64,000 nucleotides of DNA from Cyclobacteriaceae bacterium (lineage in GTDB: Bacteria > Bacteroidota > Bacteroidia > Cytophagales > Cyclobacteriaceae), in NCBI GenBank assembly GCA_027533395.1, contig JAPZUF010000016.1, forward strand, positions 1 through 64,000, in the 5' to 3' direction. Shown one piece after another: positions 34,490 through 44,515 of this stretch. Numbering within the stretch: position 1 is the stretch's first letter; each line of letters begins with the position of its first letter. The notes under the pieces are model-generated. The model saw only the letters and a program-made list of their open reading frames with translations, was not told the origin of the DNA and searched no databases. The position numbers and the translations under genes were made by a program.

Positions 34490-35806
34490 TTATAAAACAA
34501 ACAAAGCACCAGCAATGGTTCCACTTAACATGGTGGCGAGTGAAGCGGCCAACAATGCGCGAGGACCAAGTTTTGATAAATCACTTTGGCGTTGTGGGGC
34601 CATACCTCCTATACCACCTATCTGAATAGCAATGGAACTAAAATTAGCAAAACCACATAATGCATAAGTTGAGATTATAATCGCTTTTTCACTTAGTACG
34701 CCAGCTGCCTTCATATCAGATAAGCTGAGGTAAGCAACAAACTCATTGATAACCATTTTTTGTCCCAGTAAACTTCCTACTTGTACTGTTTCGTTCCAAT
34801 CTACTCCCATAATAAATGCAAATATTCGGAACACTTGTCCAAATATATATTGCAATGAAAAACCTGTGAATGCGCCATTGGTACTTGAAGCTACCCATGT
34901 ATTTAGACCTGTCCACTCTCCTATTCCATCAACTAACATCCAATTAAGTGCGTATATAACTGCAATAAAAGCTAATAACATAGCACCAACGTTAAGAGCT
35001 AGTTTAAGGCCGTCAGCAGCACCTGTTGCCAAGGCGTCAACAACATTGGAGCCTATGCTTTCTTTATTGACTGTTAATTTTCTGTCAATTTTTTCTGGTT
35101 CGCTTTCAGGCATAAACATTTTAGCCAATACAATGGCAGCCGGTGCATTCATAATAGACGCGCATAATAAATAAGTTGCGAATTTCGTTGCTTCAACCGG
35201 ATCTGCTCCCCCCAGAAATGTAATATACGCACCCATAACGCTTCCTGCAATTGTGGCCATACCTCCTGTCATCAAACAATGCAATTCTGATTGCGTCATT
35301 TTAGGTATGAAAGGTTTAACTAAAAGTGGGGCTTCTGTTTGTCCCATAAAGATATTGCCTGCTGCAGAAAGACTTTCTGCACCGGATAACCGCATAGTTT
35401 TTGCCATTATCCAGGCAAAAGCGTGGACAATTTTTTGAAGAATACCCAAATAATATAGACCAGACGTTACTGCCGAGAAAAAAATTAACACAGGCAATGC
35501 TTGAAAGGCAAAAAGAAAACCTAAACTGTGTTTAGTGCCGGCAACTGCATCACTGTTTCTAGCTAAATCACCGAATAAAAATGCTGCACCTTCTAAACCA
35601 AAATTCAAGAATTTTACAAAGCCACCACCCACTGTTTCAAATCCACCTCTAACCCATTCTACTTTTAATACTAACACAGCAATCACCAACTGTAAAATGA
35701 TTCCGGTTATGACTAAACGCCAATCAATTTTCTTTCTATTGGCAGATAACAACCAAGCGATAAACAAAATGATTACAATACCAATAGTTCCGCGAAAATA
35801 TCCCAT
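34490..35806 (-). CDS. NupC-family nucleoside transporter, 438 aa
   Basis: A polytopic inner-membrane protein of the concentrative nucleoside transporter family. Typical segments are GLEGAAFLFGDLA, FFSAVTSGLYYLGILQKIV, the core AAGNIFMGQTEAPLLVKPFIP, and GFANFSSIAIQIGGIGGMAP near the end. The conserved GQTEAP and GFANFSS motifs bind nucleoside and ion. Takes up nucleosides using an ion gradient. Length is usual. Confidence 0.93.
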   Translation of the reverse strand: MGYFRGTIGIVIILFIAWLLSANRKKIDWRLVITGIILQLVIAVLVLKVEWVRGGFETVGGGFVKFLNFGLEGAAFLFGDLARNSDAVAGTKHSLGFLFAFQALPVLIFFSAVTSGLYYLGILQKIVHAFAWIMAKTMRLSGAESLSAAGNIFMGQTEAPLLVKPFIPKMTQSELHCLMTGGMATIAGSVMGAYITFLGGADPVEATKFATYLLCASIMNAPAAIVLAKMFMPESEPEKIDRKLTVNKESIGSNVVDALATGAADGLKLALNVGAMLLAFIAVIYALNWMLVDGIGEWTGLNTWVASSTNGAFTGFSLQYIFGQVFRIFAFIMGVDWNETVQVGSLLGQKMVINEFVAYLSLSDMKAAGVLSEKAIIISTYALCGFANFSSIAIQIGGIGGMAPQRQSDLSKLGPRALLAASLATMLSGTIAGALFVL

Positions 35807-35838
35807 AGGTAGTTTGGAAAGTGTTAGGTTGGATTAGG

Positions 35839-36438
35839 TTAATTTCTCTTGCTTAATTCATCGCGAATTTTAGCAGCTTTTTCATAATCTTCTTTATCGA
35901 TTGCTTCTTTGAGCATTTCATTCAATTTATCAACACTTACATGCTGGTAATCATCTTTAGCCGACTCTGTTTTTTTTGATTTGCTTTTTGACGCTTGTGG
36001 TTTGGGTTCTGGTTCTTCTTCAATTTCATCTGTTAAAACGATTCCTGCCTCCGCCAATACATTTTCGTAAGTAAAAATGGGACAGTCAAAACGTAAACCA
36101 ATTGCAATAGCATCTGATGGTCTAGCATCAATATCAATTTTCTTCAATCCATCTGAACAAACAATCTTTGCAAAGAATACCCCTTCTTTTAAATCTGAGA
36201 TAATGATTTCTTCTAATGTGAAATGAAAATTATTAGCAAAGGCTTTGAATAAATCGTGCGTCATCGGGCGATTAGGCAATATCTTTTCTATCTCAATAGC
36301 AATCGCTTGTGCTTCGAACATCCCAATGATGATAGGTAATCTTCGGTTGCCATCTACCTCACCTAAAACAAGTGCAAATGATCCAGTCTGCGACTGACTG
36401 GATGAAAGTCCAAGAATTTCCAGTTTAAGTTTCTTCAC
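35839..36438 (-). CDS. Bifunctional nuclease family protein (DUF151) with UVR motif, 199 aa
   Basis: GTG start. Residues about 5-135 match the BFN/DUF151 domain (LALVLGEVDGNRRLPIIIG, then ARPSDAIAIGLRFDCPIF). A charged linker follows, then a UvrB/UvrC-like motif at about 170-199 (EAIDKEDYEKAAKIRDELS). The domain pair is common in Bacteroidota. Nuclease activity is known in a plant homologue only. It lies between the nucleoside transporter and etfA. Confidence 0.88.
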   Translation of the reverse strand: MKKLKLEILGLSSSQSQTGSFALVLGEVDGNRRLPIIIGMFEAQAIAIEIEKILPNRPMTHDLFKAFANNFHFTLEEIIISDLKEGVFFAKIVCSDGLKKIDIDARPSDAIAIGLRFDCPIFTYENVLAEAGIVLTDEIEEEPEPKPQASKSKSKKTESAKDDYQHVSVDKLNEMLKEAIDKEDYEKAAKIRDELSKRN

Positions 36439-36462
36439 AACTGTAATTTAACAGATAAATAG

Positions 36463-36499
36463 AAAAACCAACAATGATTTAATTTCATTATTGGTTTTT
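36463..36499 (-). terminator. Terminator after etfBA (minus strand)
   Basis: AAAAACCAATAATGA / TCATTGTTGGTTTTT forms a long stem with one G-U pair, followed by T residues on the minus strand. It lies 9 bases beyond the etfA stop and before the DUF151 gene start. Confidence 0.75.
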
Positions 36500-36507
36500 C
36501 TTAAAAA

Positions 36508-37461
36508 TTATTTAGAAGCTTTTACAGCATCGATCAATTTAGGCAATACATCGAATGCATCGCCTACTATGCCGTAATCTGCTGCTTTAAAAAATGGAGC
36601 CTCTGCATCTTTATTAATGACAACAATGCATTTAGATGAATTTACTCCTGCTAAATGTTGAATAGCTCCGGAAATACCGATTGCAAAATACAGTTGCGGA
36701 CTCACCTTAACTCCTGTTTGGCCAACGTGTTCGTGGTGAGGTCTCCAGCCCATGTCGGAAACTGGTTTGCTACAACCAGTGGCTGCTCCTAATGCTTTCG
36801 CTAATTCTTCTATGGGTTGCCAGTGTTCTGGACCTTTCATTCCTCTTCCGCCTGATACTACAACGTTTGCTTCTGGCAATGAAATTTCACCACTTGCTTT
36901 TTCCGTGGATACAATTTTTACAGCAAAATCTGCATCTGTTAGTTGAGGTGAGAATAGAGTTGCTGTTACATCAGTACCATTATCTTCAATAGTAGCCGCA
37001 TTCTTTTTAATCGCGATTACTTTGTAATCATTTTTCAATTCAATTTTAGAAAAAGCTTTGCCTGTATAAATGCTTTTCTTTACCACAAAGCCTGCGCTTG
37101 TATCAGGTAATTCAGTAACGTTGGTTGCAATGCTAGCTTGTAATTTTGCTGCTACTTTTGCTGCGATAGGTGTTCCTAATGAAGTATTAGCTAAAACTAA
37201 TGTTTTGGTACCTTCAGTTTGCATCGCTTGTAAAATAGAAGATGCGTAAGCTTGTATGCTTCCCTGATTTAATTTTTCATCTGGTGCATGTAAAACTTTA
37301 TCAGCACCAGCTTTACCAATTTGTAAAACAGTTTGAGCATCAGCAGTGCCTAATACCAATGCAGTTACTTGTCCGTTTAAGGCCTTAGCATATGAAACTG
37401 CTTCTAAGGATGTTTTTTTTGCTTTGCCTTCAGCTACTTCTATAAAAACTAATGTATTCAT
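36508..37461 (-). CDS. etfA: Electron transfer flavoprotein alpha subunit, 317 aa
   Basis: The C-terminal FAD domain is clear: VVSGGRGMKGPEHWQPIEEL, then LGAATGCSKPVSDMGWRPH, VGQTGVKVSPQLYFAIGISG and SGAIQHLAG. The N-terminal part has the alpha/beta ETF fold. With EtfB it carries electrons from acyl-CoA dehydrogenases to the quinone pool. Follows etfB with 23 bases between. Confidence 0.96.
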   Translation of the reverse strand: MNTLVFIEVAEGKAKKTSLEAVSYAKALNGQVTALVLGTADAQTVLQIGKAGADKVLHAPDEKLNQGSIQAYASSILQAMQTEGTKTLVLANTSLGTPIAAKVAAKLQASIATNVTELPDTSAGFVVKKSIYTGKAFSKIELKNDYKVIAIKKNAATIEDNGTDVTATLFSPQLTDADFAVKIVSTEKASGEISLPEANVVVSGGRGMKGPEHWQPIEELAKALGAATGCSKPVSDMGWRPHHEHVGQTGVKVSPQLYFAIGISGAIQHLAGVNSSKCIVVINKDAEAPFFKAADYGIVGDAFDVLPKLIDAVKASK

Positions 37462-37484
37462 GATGTTCTAATGCTTTAAATGGA

Positions 37485-38225
37485 TTATAAAACTTTCGCC
37501 TCGTTCTTTAATAGATTAACTAATTCTGCAACGTTATCAGCTGCAATCATTTTTACTGCACCTTTGGCTGGTGGCAATTCGAATGCTTTTAATGAAACAC
37601 CTGTATTAACAGTTATTGCTTCAATAACTTGCAATGGTTTTGTTCTGGCTGACATGATACCGCGCATGTTTGGAATTTTCCATTCGGCAATAGGTTCTTG
37701 ACATCCTAATACAAGTGGCAAGTTTGCTTCTACATATTCTTTTCCACCTTCTATTTCTCTTGCCAATTTTGCTTTGTTACCTTCTAACTCAAGCTTCATA
37801 ACAGGAGATAAAGAAGTTATGCCTAGCAATTCACCAACCATACTATGTACAACACCTCCGTTAAAATCTATTGATTCTCTTCCCATCAAAATTAAGTCAA
37901 AGTTCTTGTCTTTTGCATAGGCAGCGATTTGACTGGCTACAAAAAAAGAATCGCTAGGTTCAGCATTGATGCGAACTGCATCGTCTGCTCCAATAGCTAA
38001 TGCTTTGCGAATGGTTGGTTCTGTATCTGCCGGTCCTACATTCAATACTGTAACTGTTGTGCCGGCATTGGCTTCTTTGATTTCGATGGCTCTTGCTAAA
38101 GCATAGTCATCATAAGGTCCAATAATAAATTGTACGCCATTAACATCCAACTTGGTGTTGTTATCGATAAAATTGATTTTTGACGTGGTGTCTGGTACGT
38201 GCGAAATGCAAACTAAAATCTTCAT
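37485..38225 (-). CDS. etfB: Electron transfer flavoprotein beta subunit, 246 aa
   Basis: Starts at the ATG at 38225 (MKILVCISHVPDT); a TTG five codons upstream is less likely. ETF-beta pattern: IIGPYDDYALARAIEIKEAN, then ILMGRESIDFNGGVVHSMVG and RGIMSARTKPLQV, the family signature region. Binds AMP and interacts with EtfA. First of two genes, and divergent from a TPR gene 94 bases away. Confidence 0.95.
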   Translation of the reverse strand: MKILVCISHVPDTTSKINFIDNNTKLDVNGVQFIIGPYDDYALARAIEIKEANAGTTVTVLNVGPADTEPTIRKALAIGADDAVRINAEPSDSFFVASQIAAYAKDKNFDLILMGRESIDFNGGVVHSMVGELLGITSLSPVMKLELEGNKAKLAREIEGGKEYVEANLPLVLGCQEPIAEWKIPNMRGIMSARTKPLQVIEAITVNTGVSLKAFELPPAKGAVKMIAADNVAELVNLLKNEAKVL

Positions 38226-38319
38226 CTTATTCAGTATCAATCAGTTAAAAACTCTTTGAGAAAACGGCCTCAAGATAATCCATAAAATTGGAAATTTGCG
38301 AAACCGTTTTCGAAAAATC

Positions 38320-38634
38320 ATGCAAACAACAAGAATAGAACAGCTGAAAAAATTAATTGTTGAAGAACCTAACGAAGTTTTTTATCCTTATGCTCTGGCA
38401 TTAGAATTAATGAAAACAGATAAAAAAGAAGCGCTTAAAATTTTCGAAAATTTAATAGATAAACATCCAGACTATTTACCGGCATATTATCAAACCGGAT
38501 TGCTAAGTATAGAGTTAAGTGAAAATGAAAAAGCAAGAAAATACCTTGAGACAGGTATTCAATTAGCCTTCCATCAAGTTGATTTGAAAACAAGAAGTGA
38601 ACTTCAATCTTTGCTTCATCAATTAGATGAATAA
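38320..38634 (+). CDS. Tetratricopeptide-repeat protein, 104 aa
   Basis: Start chosen at the ATG at 38320; the earlier frame adds an unconvincing basic head. Two to three TPR helices are visible: YPYALALELMKTDKKEALKI, DYLPAYYQTGLLSIELSENE and KARKYLETGIQLAF. Soluble, cytosolic, no other domain. A protein-interaction scaffold of unknown partner. Converges with dnaB. Confidence 0.75.
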   Translation: MQTTRIEQLKKLIVEEPNEVFYPYALALELMKTDKKEALKIFENLIDKHPDYLPAYYQTGLLSIELSENEKARKYLETGIQLAFHQVDLKTRSELQSLLHQLDE

Positions 38635-38664
38635 TGTTGATTTTTTTTATTGATATACAATACT

Positions 38665-40185
38665 TTAGAATGGAGGTAAATCATCCTCATCTCTGTTATC
38701 AAAACGTTGTTTAGGTTCGTCTTTACTTGTATTGATGCGACTCTCGAACTTTACAAAACCAGGAAAAGGACTATCAGAAGTTGGCGCATCAAAATCTGCA
38801 AACTTGGTGTATTTACCTATGAATTTAAGTTTAACCGTTCCAGTCGAACCATTTCTATGTTTAGCAATGATTACTTCGCCCATGCCTTGCGTTGGCATGT
38901 TGTCTTCGTCAACTTCTATTTTATAATATTCAGGACGATACAAGAACATTACAATGTCAGCATCTTGTTCGATAGAACCGGATTCACGCAAATCAGATAA
39001 TTGAGGACGCTTATCTCCTCCTCGGGTTTCAACGCCACGACTTAACTGCGAAAGTGCCAAAACAGGAACACTTAACTCTTTGGCAATTCCTTTCAACGCA
39101 CGGGAAATGGAAGCAATTTCTTGTTCGCGGTTTCCGCCTTGTTCACCCTTCATCAATTGTAAATAATCGATGATGATTAATTGAACGTTATGTTCAGCTT
39201 TTAATCGTCTGCATTTTGCTCTTAATTCTAAAATAGAAAGCGCAGGTGTATCATCAATAAAAATGGGTGCGGCTGAAAGTTTATTGGTTTTATGAACCAG
39301 TTGTTGCCACTCGAAATCTGCCAGTTGACCTTTTTTAATCTTCTCGCCTTCTAATTCTGCTTCTGCAGAAATCATTCTGTTTACCAACTGAATAGACGCC
39401 ATCTCTAAAGAGAAAATGGCGACCGGTATTTTAAAATCAACAGCAGCATTTCGAAGTGCTGAAACCACGAACGCGGTTTTACCCATACCTGGACGAGCTG
39501 CAATAATCACCAGATCAGATTTCTGCCAGCCCGATGTCATTCTATCTAAAGCAGTAAAACCACTCGGAACGCCAGTTAAGCCGTCCTTATGTTCTTTCAA
39601 CTTTTGTAATTCCTGAATGGCCTGATACATGAGGTTTTTCATGTTGTCGTAATTCTTACGCAGGTTCGAATCAGAAATCTGAAAAATGGATTGTTCTGTT
39701 TTATCAAGCAATTCGAATACATCTGTTGTATCCTCATAAGCATCGGCATGCACTTGCGAAGCAATTTCGATTAAGTTACGCTTGATGGCCATTTCGATAA
39801 TCACGCGAGCATGATATTCGATGTTGGCAGCTGAACTAACCTTAGCGGTTAACTCGGCTATGGCATATGCACCACCAGCTAACTCAAGCGTTCCTTGTTT
39901 GCGAAGTTGGTTTACTACAGTTCGCATATCAACCGGTTCAGAATTTTTGAACAAGTCGATGATTGCTTTATAGATTTCCTGATGAGCAGGTTGGTAAAAA
40001 TGTTCTTGTTTTAAAAACTCGACAACTGCATTCAATGCATTTTTCTCAAGCATGAGAGCGCCAAGCACTGCTTCTTCCAGATCGAGCGCCTGAGGAGGCA
40101 ATTTGCCTAAGCTTTCAGAGATATCTCTCGGTACTAACTTTGATTGTGGCCTTTTATTACCTTGCCTCAGTGCTGATCCCTCCAT
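38665..40185 (-). CDS. dnaB: Replicative DNA helicase DnaB, 506 aa
   Basis: N-terminal DnaB domain (QALDLEEAVLGALMLEKNAL) then a RecA-type helicase: Walker A ARPGMGKTAFV (about 230), FSLEMASIQLVNRMISAEA, Walker B LIIIDYLQLMKG, ALSQLSRGVE and FLYRPEYY. Unwinds DNA at the replication fork in the host. Length 506 is normal. Complete, no intein. Confidence 0.98.
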   Translation of the reverse strand: MEGSALRQGNKRPQSKLVPRDISESLGKLPPQALDLEEAVLGALMLEKNALNAVVEFLKQEHFYQPAHQEIYKAIIDLFKNSEPVDMRTVVNQLRKQGTLELAGGAYAIAELTAKVSSAANIEYHARVIIEMAIKRNLIEIASQVHADAYEDTTDVFELLDKTEQSIFQISDSNLRKNYDNMKNLMYQAIQELQKLKEHKDGLTGVPSGFTALDRMTSGWQKSDLVIIAARPGMGKTAFVVSALRNAAVDFKIPVAIFSLEMASIQLVNRMISAEAELEGEKIKKGQLADFEWQQLVHKTNKLSAAPIFIDDTPALSILELRAKCRRLKAEHNVQLIIIDYLQLMKGEQGGNREQEIASISRALKGIAKELSVPVLALSQLSRGVETRGGDKRPQLSDLRESGSIEQDADIVMFLYRPEYYKIEVDEDNMPTQGMGEVIIAKHRNGSTGTVKLKFIGKYTKFADFDAPTSDSPFPGFVKFESRINTSKDEPKQRFDNRDEDDLPPF

Positions 40186-40403
40186 ACAAGTGGTTGTTGT
40201 ACGATTTTTAAATTCCTTTCAAATGATAAGAGGACAAACGTACAAGCAAATGCTAAATTACAGTCTACAACTTCTGCACAAAGCGTCCATGTGGAAATGT
40301 TCACAACCCTTACAAATCGTGACATAAAATGACCATTAACCTAGATTTTTAATCTACTCGTGGACAAAATTTGATTATTTTAGCGATTTAATATTGTTGA
40401 CAA

Positions 40404-41759
40404 ATGGCAGTGAAGCTGCAAAAAATACATTTCATCGCAATTGGTGGAAGTGTGATGCACAATTTAGCTATCGCCTTAAAAAATCAAGGTCATACTATCA
40501 CAGGTTCTGATGATGAAATCTTCGAACCTTCGAAAAGTAATTTATTGAATCATCAACTCTTGCCTAAGCAAGAAGGTTGGCACCCGGAGTTATTAGATAA
40601 ATCTTACGATGCTGTGATACTGGGTATGCATGCAAAAGCAGATAATCCGGAATTACTAAAAGCAAAAGAACTTGGATTAAATATTTTTTCTTTTCCTGAA
40701 TTTATTTTTGAACACAGCAAAGACAAACAAAGAGTAGTGATTGCCGGTAGTCATGGAAAGACAACCATCACTGCCCTTATCATGCATGTTCTTCATTATC
40801 ATCATAAAGATTTTGATTACGTTGTTGGTGCAAAAGTAAATGGATTGCCACTTTCTGTTAAACTTTCTGATGCCCCAATTATTATTATTGAAGGAGACGA
40901 ATATTTATCTTCAGCTATAGAACAAACACCGAAGTTTTTAAAATATCAACATCACATAGGTGTTATCAGTGGCATTTCTTGGGATCATGCAAATGTTTTT
41001 CCTACAGAAGAATCGTATGTAAAACAGTTTGATTTGTTTGCCGATCAAACTCCAAAAGGTGGCATTCTCATTTATAACGAACTAGATAACATGGCATTGA
41101 TGATTGCCAAAAAAGAAAGAAATGATGTATTAGCTATTCCTTTCAAAACACATCCTCATACTGAAGAAAATCAGAAAGTAATTTTAACAAATGGTAAAGA
41201 GAGATTTCCAATACAATTATTCGGAACTCATAATTTACAAAACATCAGCGCGGCTAAAGAAACCCTAAAGAAAATTGGTATTTCTGCAGAGATGTTTTAC
41301 CAAGCTATCGGAAGTTTTACAGGAGCAGCTGGAAGATTGCAAAAAGTGAAGGAAACTAATTCAAGTTCTGTCTACAAAGATTTTGCACATGCACCCTCTA
41401 AAGTAAAGGCTACAGTAAAAGCGATGAAAGAATTGTATCCAAACCGAGATTTAATTGCTTGTTTGGAATTACACACTTATAGTAGTTTAAATGAAAACTA
41501 TCTTCCGAATTATAAAGACGCTCTAAAACAAGCGCAAACCTCTATCGTATATTTTGATCCTGCTAAAGTTGAGGCTAAAGGTTTCCCTGTTTTAACAACC
41601 GAAAAAATTCAAAAGCATTTTGGAAGTAATCACATTCAAGTTTTTACTGACAGTAAACAACTTCAGGAATATTTAAAAGGTTTAAATCTTTCTAATAAAA
41701 ATGTATTGATGATGAGTTCTGGAAGTTTCGGAGGATTGAATCTTGAAAGTTTATTTTAG
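40404..41759 (+). CDS. mpl: Mpl: UDP-MurNAc:L-Ala-gamma-D-Glu-meso-DAP ligase, 451 aa
   Basis: Mur-ligase family: N-terminal domain FIAIGGSVMHNLAIALKNQG, then SHGKTTITALIMH (ATP-binding P-loop, about 114), IIIEGDEYLSS, and the C-terminal KDFAHAPSKVKATVKAMKEL. The Rossmann-like MHNLA signature distinguishes Mpl from MurC. It joins recycled tripeptide to UDP-MurNAc for peptidoglycan recycling. Divergent from dnaB, with 218 bases between. Confidence 0.93.
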   Translation: MAVKLQKIHFIAIGGSVMHNLAIALKNQGHTITGSDDEIFEPSKSNLLNHQLLPKQEGWHPELLDKSYDAVILGMHAKADNPELLKAKELGLNIFSFPEFIFEHSKDKQRVVIAGSHGKTTITALIMHVLHYHHKDFDYVVGAKVNGLPLSVKLSDAPIIIIEGDEYLSSAIEQTPKFLKYQHHIGVISGISWDHANVFPTEESYVKQFDLFADQTPKGGILIYNELDNMALMIAKKERNDVLAIPFKTHPHTEENQKVILTNGKERFPIQLFGTHNLQNISAAKETLKKIGISAEMFYQAIGSFTGAAGRLQKVKETNSSSVYKDFAHAPSKVKATVKAMKELYPNRDLIACLELHTYSSLNENYLPNYKDALKQAQTSIVYFDPAKVEAKGFPVLTTEKIQKHFGSNHIQVFTDSKQLQEYLKGLNLSNKNVLMMSSGSFGGLNLESLF

Positions 41760-41791
41760 ATAATGTTTCGTGTGTAATCTTTATTTATCAT

Positions 41792-42511
41792 TCAATATAA
41801 ATCAGTTAAAAGATTAACCGCTGGATAACGCTTAGCTATAAAGCCTTCTGCATATTTAACACCAATCATATTGCCAAACTCTGCAGCACGACCCTGTAGA
41901 AAATCTAAAAATTCAGGTCTTGATATAAATGTCTGCGGACCTTCACTGTCTTTTGTAAAAAACTGTGTTTGATACGCTTTGATTGACGCCATTTTAATTT
42001 CCCAGAAATCTGAAATATCGATTACAAAATCTGGAATAATCAATTCACTTTGAATGAAAGAATAAAATTGTTTTGGTCGCCAAGCATTTTGTAATTGGCC
42101 ATCTTGACTTTTTGTTACTATCTTACTCAAGCCAGAAAGAAAACAAGCATCGTATGCAAGTTGACTTGCTTTTCCATGATCGGGATGCCTGTCGGTTGGA
42201 GCATTTGTAATCACTATCTCAGGCTGACAACTTCTTATTAATTGAATAACACGTAATTGTTCCTCTTTCGTATTTTGAAAAAACCCATCAGGCAACCCAA
42301 CGTTATCACGGAAGGATAAACCTAAAATCTCTCCAGCTAGAGCAGCTTCTCTTTTTCGTGTCTCTTCTGTACCTCTTGTGCCTAATTCTCCTTTAGTCAA
42401 ATCAAGAATACCCACTTTTTTTCCAGCTGCAACATGCTTGGCAATAGTTCCACCACAACCCAATTCAGCATCGTCTGGATGAGCAGCTATTACCAAAATA
42501 TCTAGTTTCAT
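41792..42511 (-). CDS. bshB1: Bacillithiol biosynthesis deacetylase BshB1, 239 aa
   Basis: PIG-L/LmbE-type zinc deacetylase: AHPDDAELGCGGTIAKH carries the zinc-binding HPDD motif and GELGTRGTEETRKREA follows. The second zinc-site region is APTDRHPDHGKASQL. The Bacteroidota BshB1 form is recognised from length and these motifs. Removes acetate from GlcNAc-malate. It lies three bases after trxB, so both redox genes are probably co-transcribed. Confidence 0.92.
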   Translation of the reverse strand: MKLDILVIAAHPDDAELGCGGTIAKHVAAGKKVGILDLTKGELGTRGTEETRKREAALAGEILGLSFRDNVGLPDGFFQNTKEEQLRVIQLIRSCQPEIVITNAPTDRHPDHGKASQLAYDACFLSGLSKIVTKSQDGQLQNAWRPKQFYSFIQSELIIPDFVIDISDFWEIKMASIKAYQTQFFTKDSEGPQTFISRPEFLDFLQGRAAEFGNMIGVKYAEGFIAKRYPAVNLLTDLY

Positions 42512-42513
42512 GT

Positions 42514-43464
42514 TTAAGCAGTTACGTGTGCTTCTTTTTCTTGCAAAAATCTTTCAGCATCTAATGCACCCATGCAACCTGTACCTGCAGCTGTAATCGC
42601 TTGGCGATAGACTTTATCTGCTGCATCACCAACTGCAAATACACCTTCAACATTCGTTTTGGTAGAACCAGGTTGCACTTTAATATAGCCAGTTTCATCC
42701 ATATCGATGAATGGCTTAAAAATATCAGTGTTGGGTTTGTGACCAATCGCTAAGAAAAAGCCTTGTATGGATAAAGTATGTTTTTCTTTGGTCTGATTAT
42801 TTAATAATCTTACTCCAGTCACACCTGAATCATCACCTAAGATTTCATCCGTTTCAGAATTCCAATGGATTTCTATATTAGGTGTATTTAAAACACGTTG
42901 TTGCATAATTTTAGATGCGCGCATTTCACCTCTTCTTACAATTAAATGCACCTTTGTGCAAAGCTTAGCAAGATAAGTTGCTTCCTCTGCAGCTGAATCA
43001 CCTGCACCTACAACTGCAACTTCTTTACCTCGATAGAAAAATCCATCGCAAACTGCACAAGCTGAAACACCTTTATTGGCAAACTTTGCTTCGGATGGAA
43101 TTCCTAAATATTTAGCGCTTGCTCCAGTTGAGATGATAACAGCATCTGCTAAAATTTCTGTTTTTTCATCAACTGTTGCTTTCAATGGATAGGATGAAAA
43201 ATCGACACTTGTTATCATCGCATAGCGGATTTCAGTACCAAAACGTTCTGCTTGTTTTTGTAAATCCATCATCATTTGCGGGCCGTTTATTCCTTCCGGA
43301 TAGCCGGGAAAATTCTCTACATCGTTGGTCGTTGTTAACTGACCACCGGGTTGCGGACCTGTAAAAACTACAGGTTTCAAACCTGCACGGGCTGCATAAA
43401 TGGCTGCTGTATATCCGGCAGGACCGGAACCGATAATGAGAACTTGAATTCTTTCCTTTTCCAT
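42514..43464 (-). CDS. trxB: Thioredoxin reductase, 316 aa
   Basis: Starts at the ATG at 43464. FAD-binding GSGPAGYTAAIYAARAG, redox-active CAVC (about 140, in VSACAVCDGFFY), NADPH-binding VGAGDSAAEEATYLA and GVFAVGDAADKVYRQ near the end. Reduces thioredoxin with NADPH. Genes trxB-bshB1 are adjacent, in line with a bacillithiol-based redox system. Confidence 0.97.
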   Translation of the reverse strand: MEKERIQVLIIGSGPAGYTAAIYAARAGLKPVVFTGPQPGGQLTTTNDVENFPGYPEGINGPQMMMDLQKQAERFGTEIRYAMITSVDFSSYPLKATVDEKTEILADAVIISTGASAKYLGIPSEAKFANKGVSACAVCDGFFYRGKEVAVVGAGDSAAEEATYLAKLCTKVHLIVRRGEMRASKIMQQRVLNTPNIEIHWNSETDEILGDDSGVTGVRLLNNQTKEKHTLSIQGFFLAIGHKPNTDIFKPFIDMDETGYIKVQPGSTKTNVEGVFAVGDAADKVYRQAITAAGTGCMGALDAERFLQEKEAHVTA

Positions 43465-43483
43465 AATGATTGACAAAAATAAA

Positions 43484-43506
43484 GGCCTCTCGCGAGACCC
43501 TTTAAA
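43484..43506 (-). terminator. Terminator-like hairpin between rpoD and trxB
   Basis: On the minus strand AAAGGGTCTC pairs imperfectly with GAGAGGCCTTT, followed by ATTTTTG. It lies downstream of the rpoD stop (43528) and before trxB, so it likely ends the rpoD transcript. Confidence 0.6.
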
Positions 43507-43527
43507 ATTTTATTAAAACGAATATTC

Positions 43528-44391
43528 TTAACCCAAGTAAGGCTTTAAAGCTTTGCTTCTTGATGTGTGGCGCAAGCGTCTGATTGCTTTTTCCTTAATC
43601 TGACGAACTCTTTCACGCGTTAAATTGAACTTCTCTCCTATTTCTTCCAATGTCATGGCATGTTCTCCATTTAGACCGAAGTAAAGGGTGATCACATCAG
43701 CTTCGCGTTGTGTTAAGGTTGATAAAGCTCTTTGTACTTCCTTACGAAGAGAATCGTTCATTAAACCCGAGTCAGGAGTTTCTTCGCTGTCGTTTTCTAA
43801 TACATCTAACAAACTGTTTTCTTCACCTTGAACGAACGGTGCATCCATAGATACATGGCGACCAGAAATTTTCATGGTATCCACAACCTCAGCAGTTGAA
43901 ACATCTAATACTTCTGCTAATTCTTCCGGAGAAGGTTCGCGTTCGTATTTCTGTTCCAATTCAGAGAAAGTTTTTGAAATCTTATTTAAGGAACCGACTC
44001 TGTTTAAAGGTAATCGAACAATGCGAGACTGCTCAGCCAAAGCTTGAAGAATTGACTGACGAATCCACCACACAGCGTAAGAGATAAATTTAAAACCACG
44101 TGTTTCATCGAAACGTTGTGCAGCTTTAATCAAACCTAAATTACCTTCGTTTATTAAATCGCCTAAGGATAAACCTTGGTTCTGATATTGTTTGGCAACT
44201 GAAACTACGAAACGCAAATTGGCTTTTGTTAATTTTTCTAACGCAATCTGATCGCCTTCTTTAATTCTTTTCGCTAATTCTACTTCTTCGTCTGGCGTTA
44301 ACAAATCTACCTTACCGATTTCCTGCAAGTATTTATCCAACGATTGGCTTTCGCGGTTGGTGATTTGTTTACTGATTTTGAGTTGTCTCAT
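43528..44391 (-). CDS. rpoD: Primary sigma factor RpoD/SigA, 287 aa
   Basis: Region 1.2 [20 protein letters not shown], region 2 with [19 protein letters not shown] and [19 protein letters not shown], region 3, and region 4 with the [21 protein letters not shown]. As in Bacteroidota the long N-terminal region 1.1 is missing, which explains the length of 287. It recognises the TTTG / TAnnTTTG promoters seen upstream of both tRNA genes here. Confidence 0.98.
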   Translation of the reverse strand: MRQLKISKQITNRESQSLDKYLQEIGKVDLLTPDEEVELAKRIKEGDQIALEKLTKANLRFVVSVAKQYQNQGLSLGDLINEGNLGLIKAAQRFDETRGFKFISYAVWWIRQSILQALAEQSRIVRLPLNRVGSLNKISKTFSELEQKYEREPSPEELAEVLDVSTAEVVDTMKISGRHVSMDAPFVQGEENSLLDVLENDSEETPDSGLMNDSLRKEVQRALSTLTQREADVITLYFGLNGEHAMTLEEIGEKFNLTRERVRQIKEKAIRRLRHTSRSKALKPYLG

Positions 44392-44515
44392 GCTTTTGTT
44401 ATCGAGCTAATATTAAACAATTTCAATGGTAAAATAAGTTCCTTCAATATACGGTAAGAGAGAGCAGTTTTACAAAATTTGAATCAGTTTTATAATCCTG
44501 CTTTCTACTTGTACG

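Noticed and set aside
40240-40403. DnaA-box-like or origin-like sequences between dnaB and mpl
   Set aside because: TGTGGAAAT and GTGGACAAAA resemble but do not match the DnaA box consensus and do not form a cluster.
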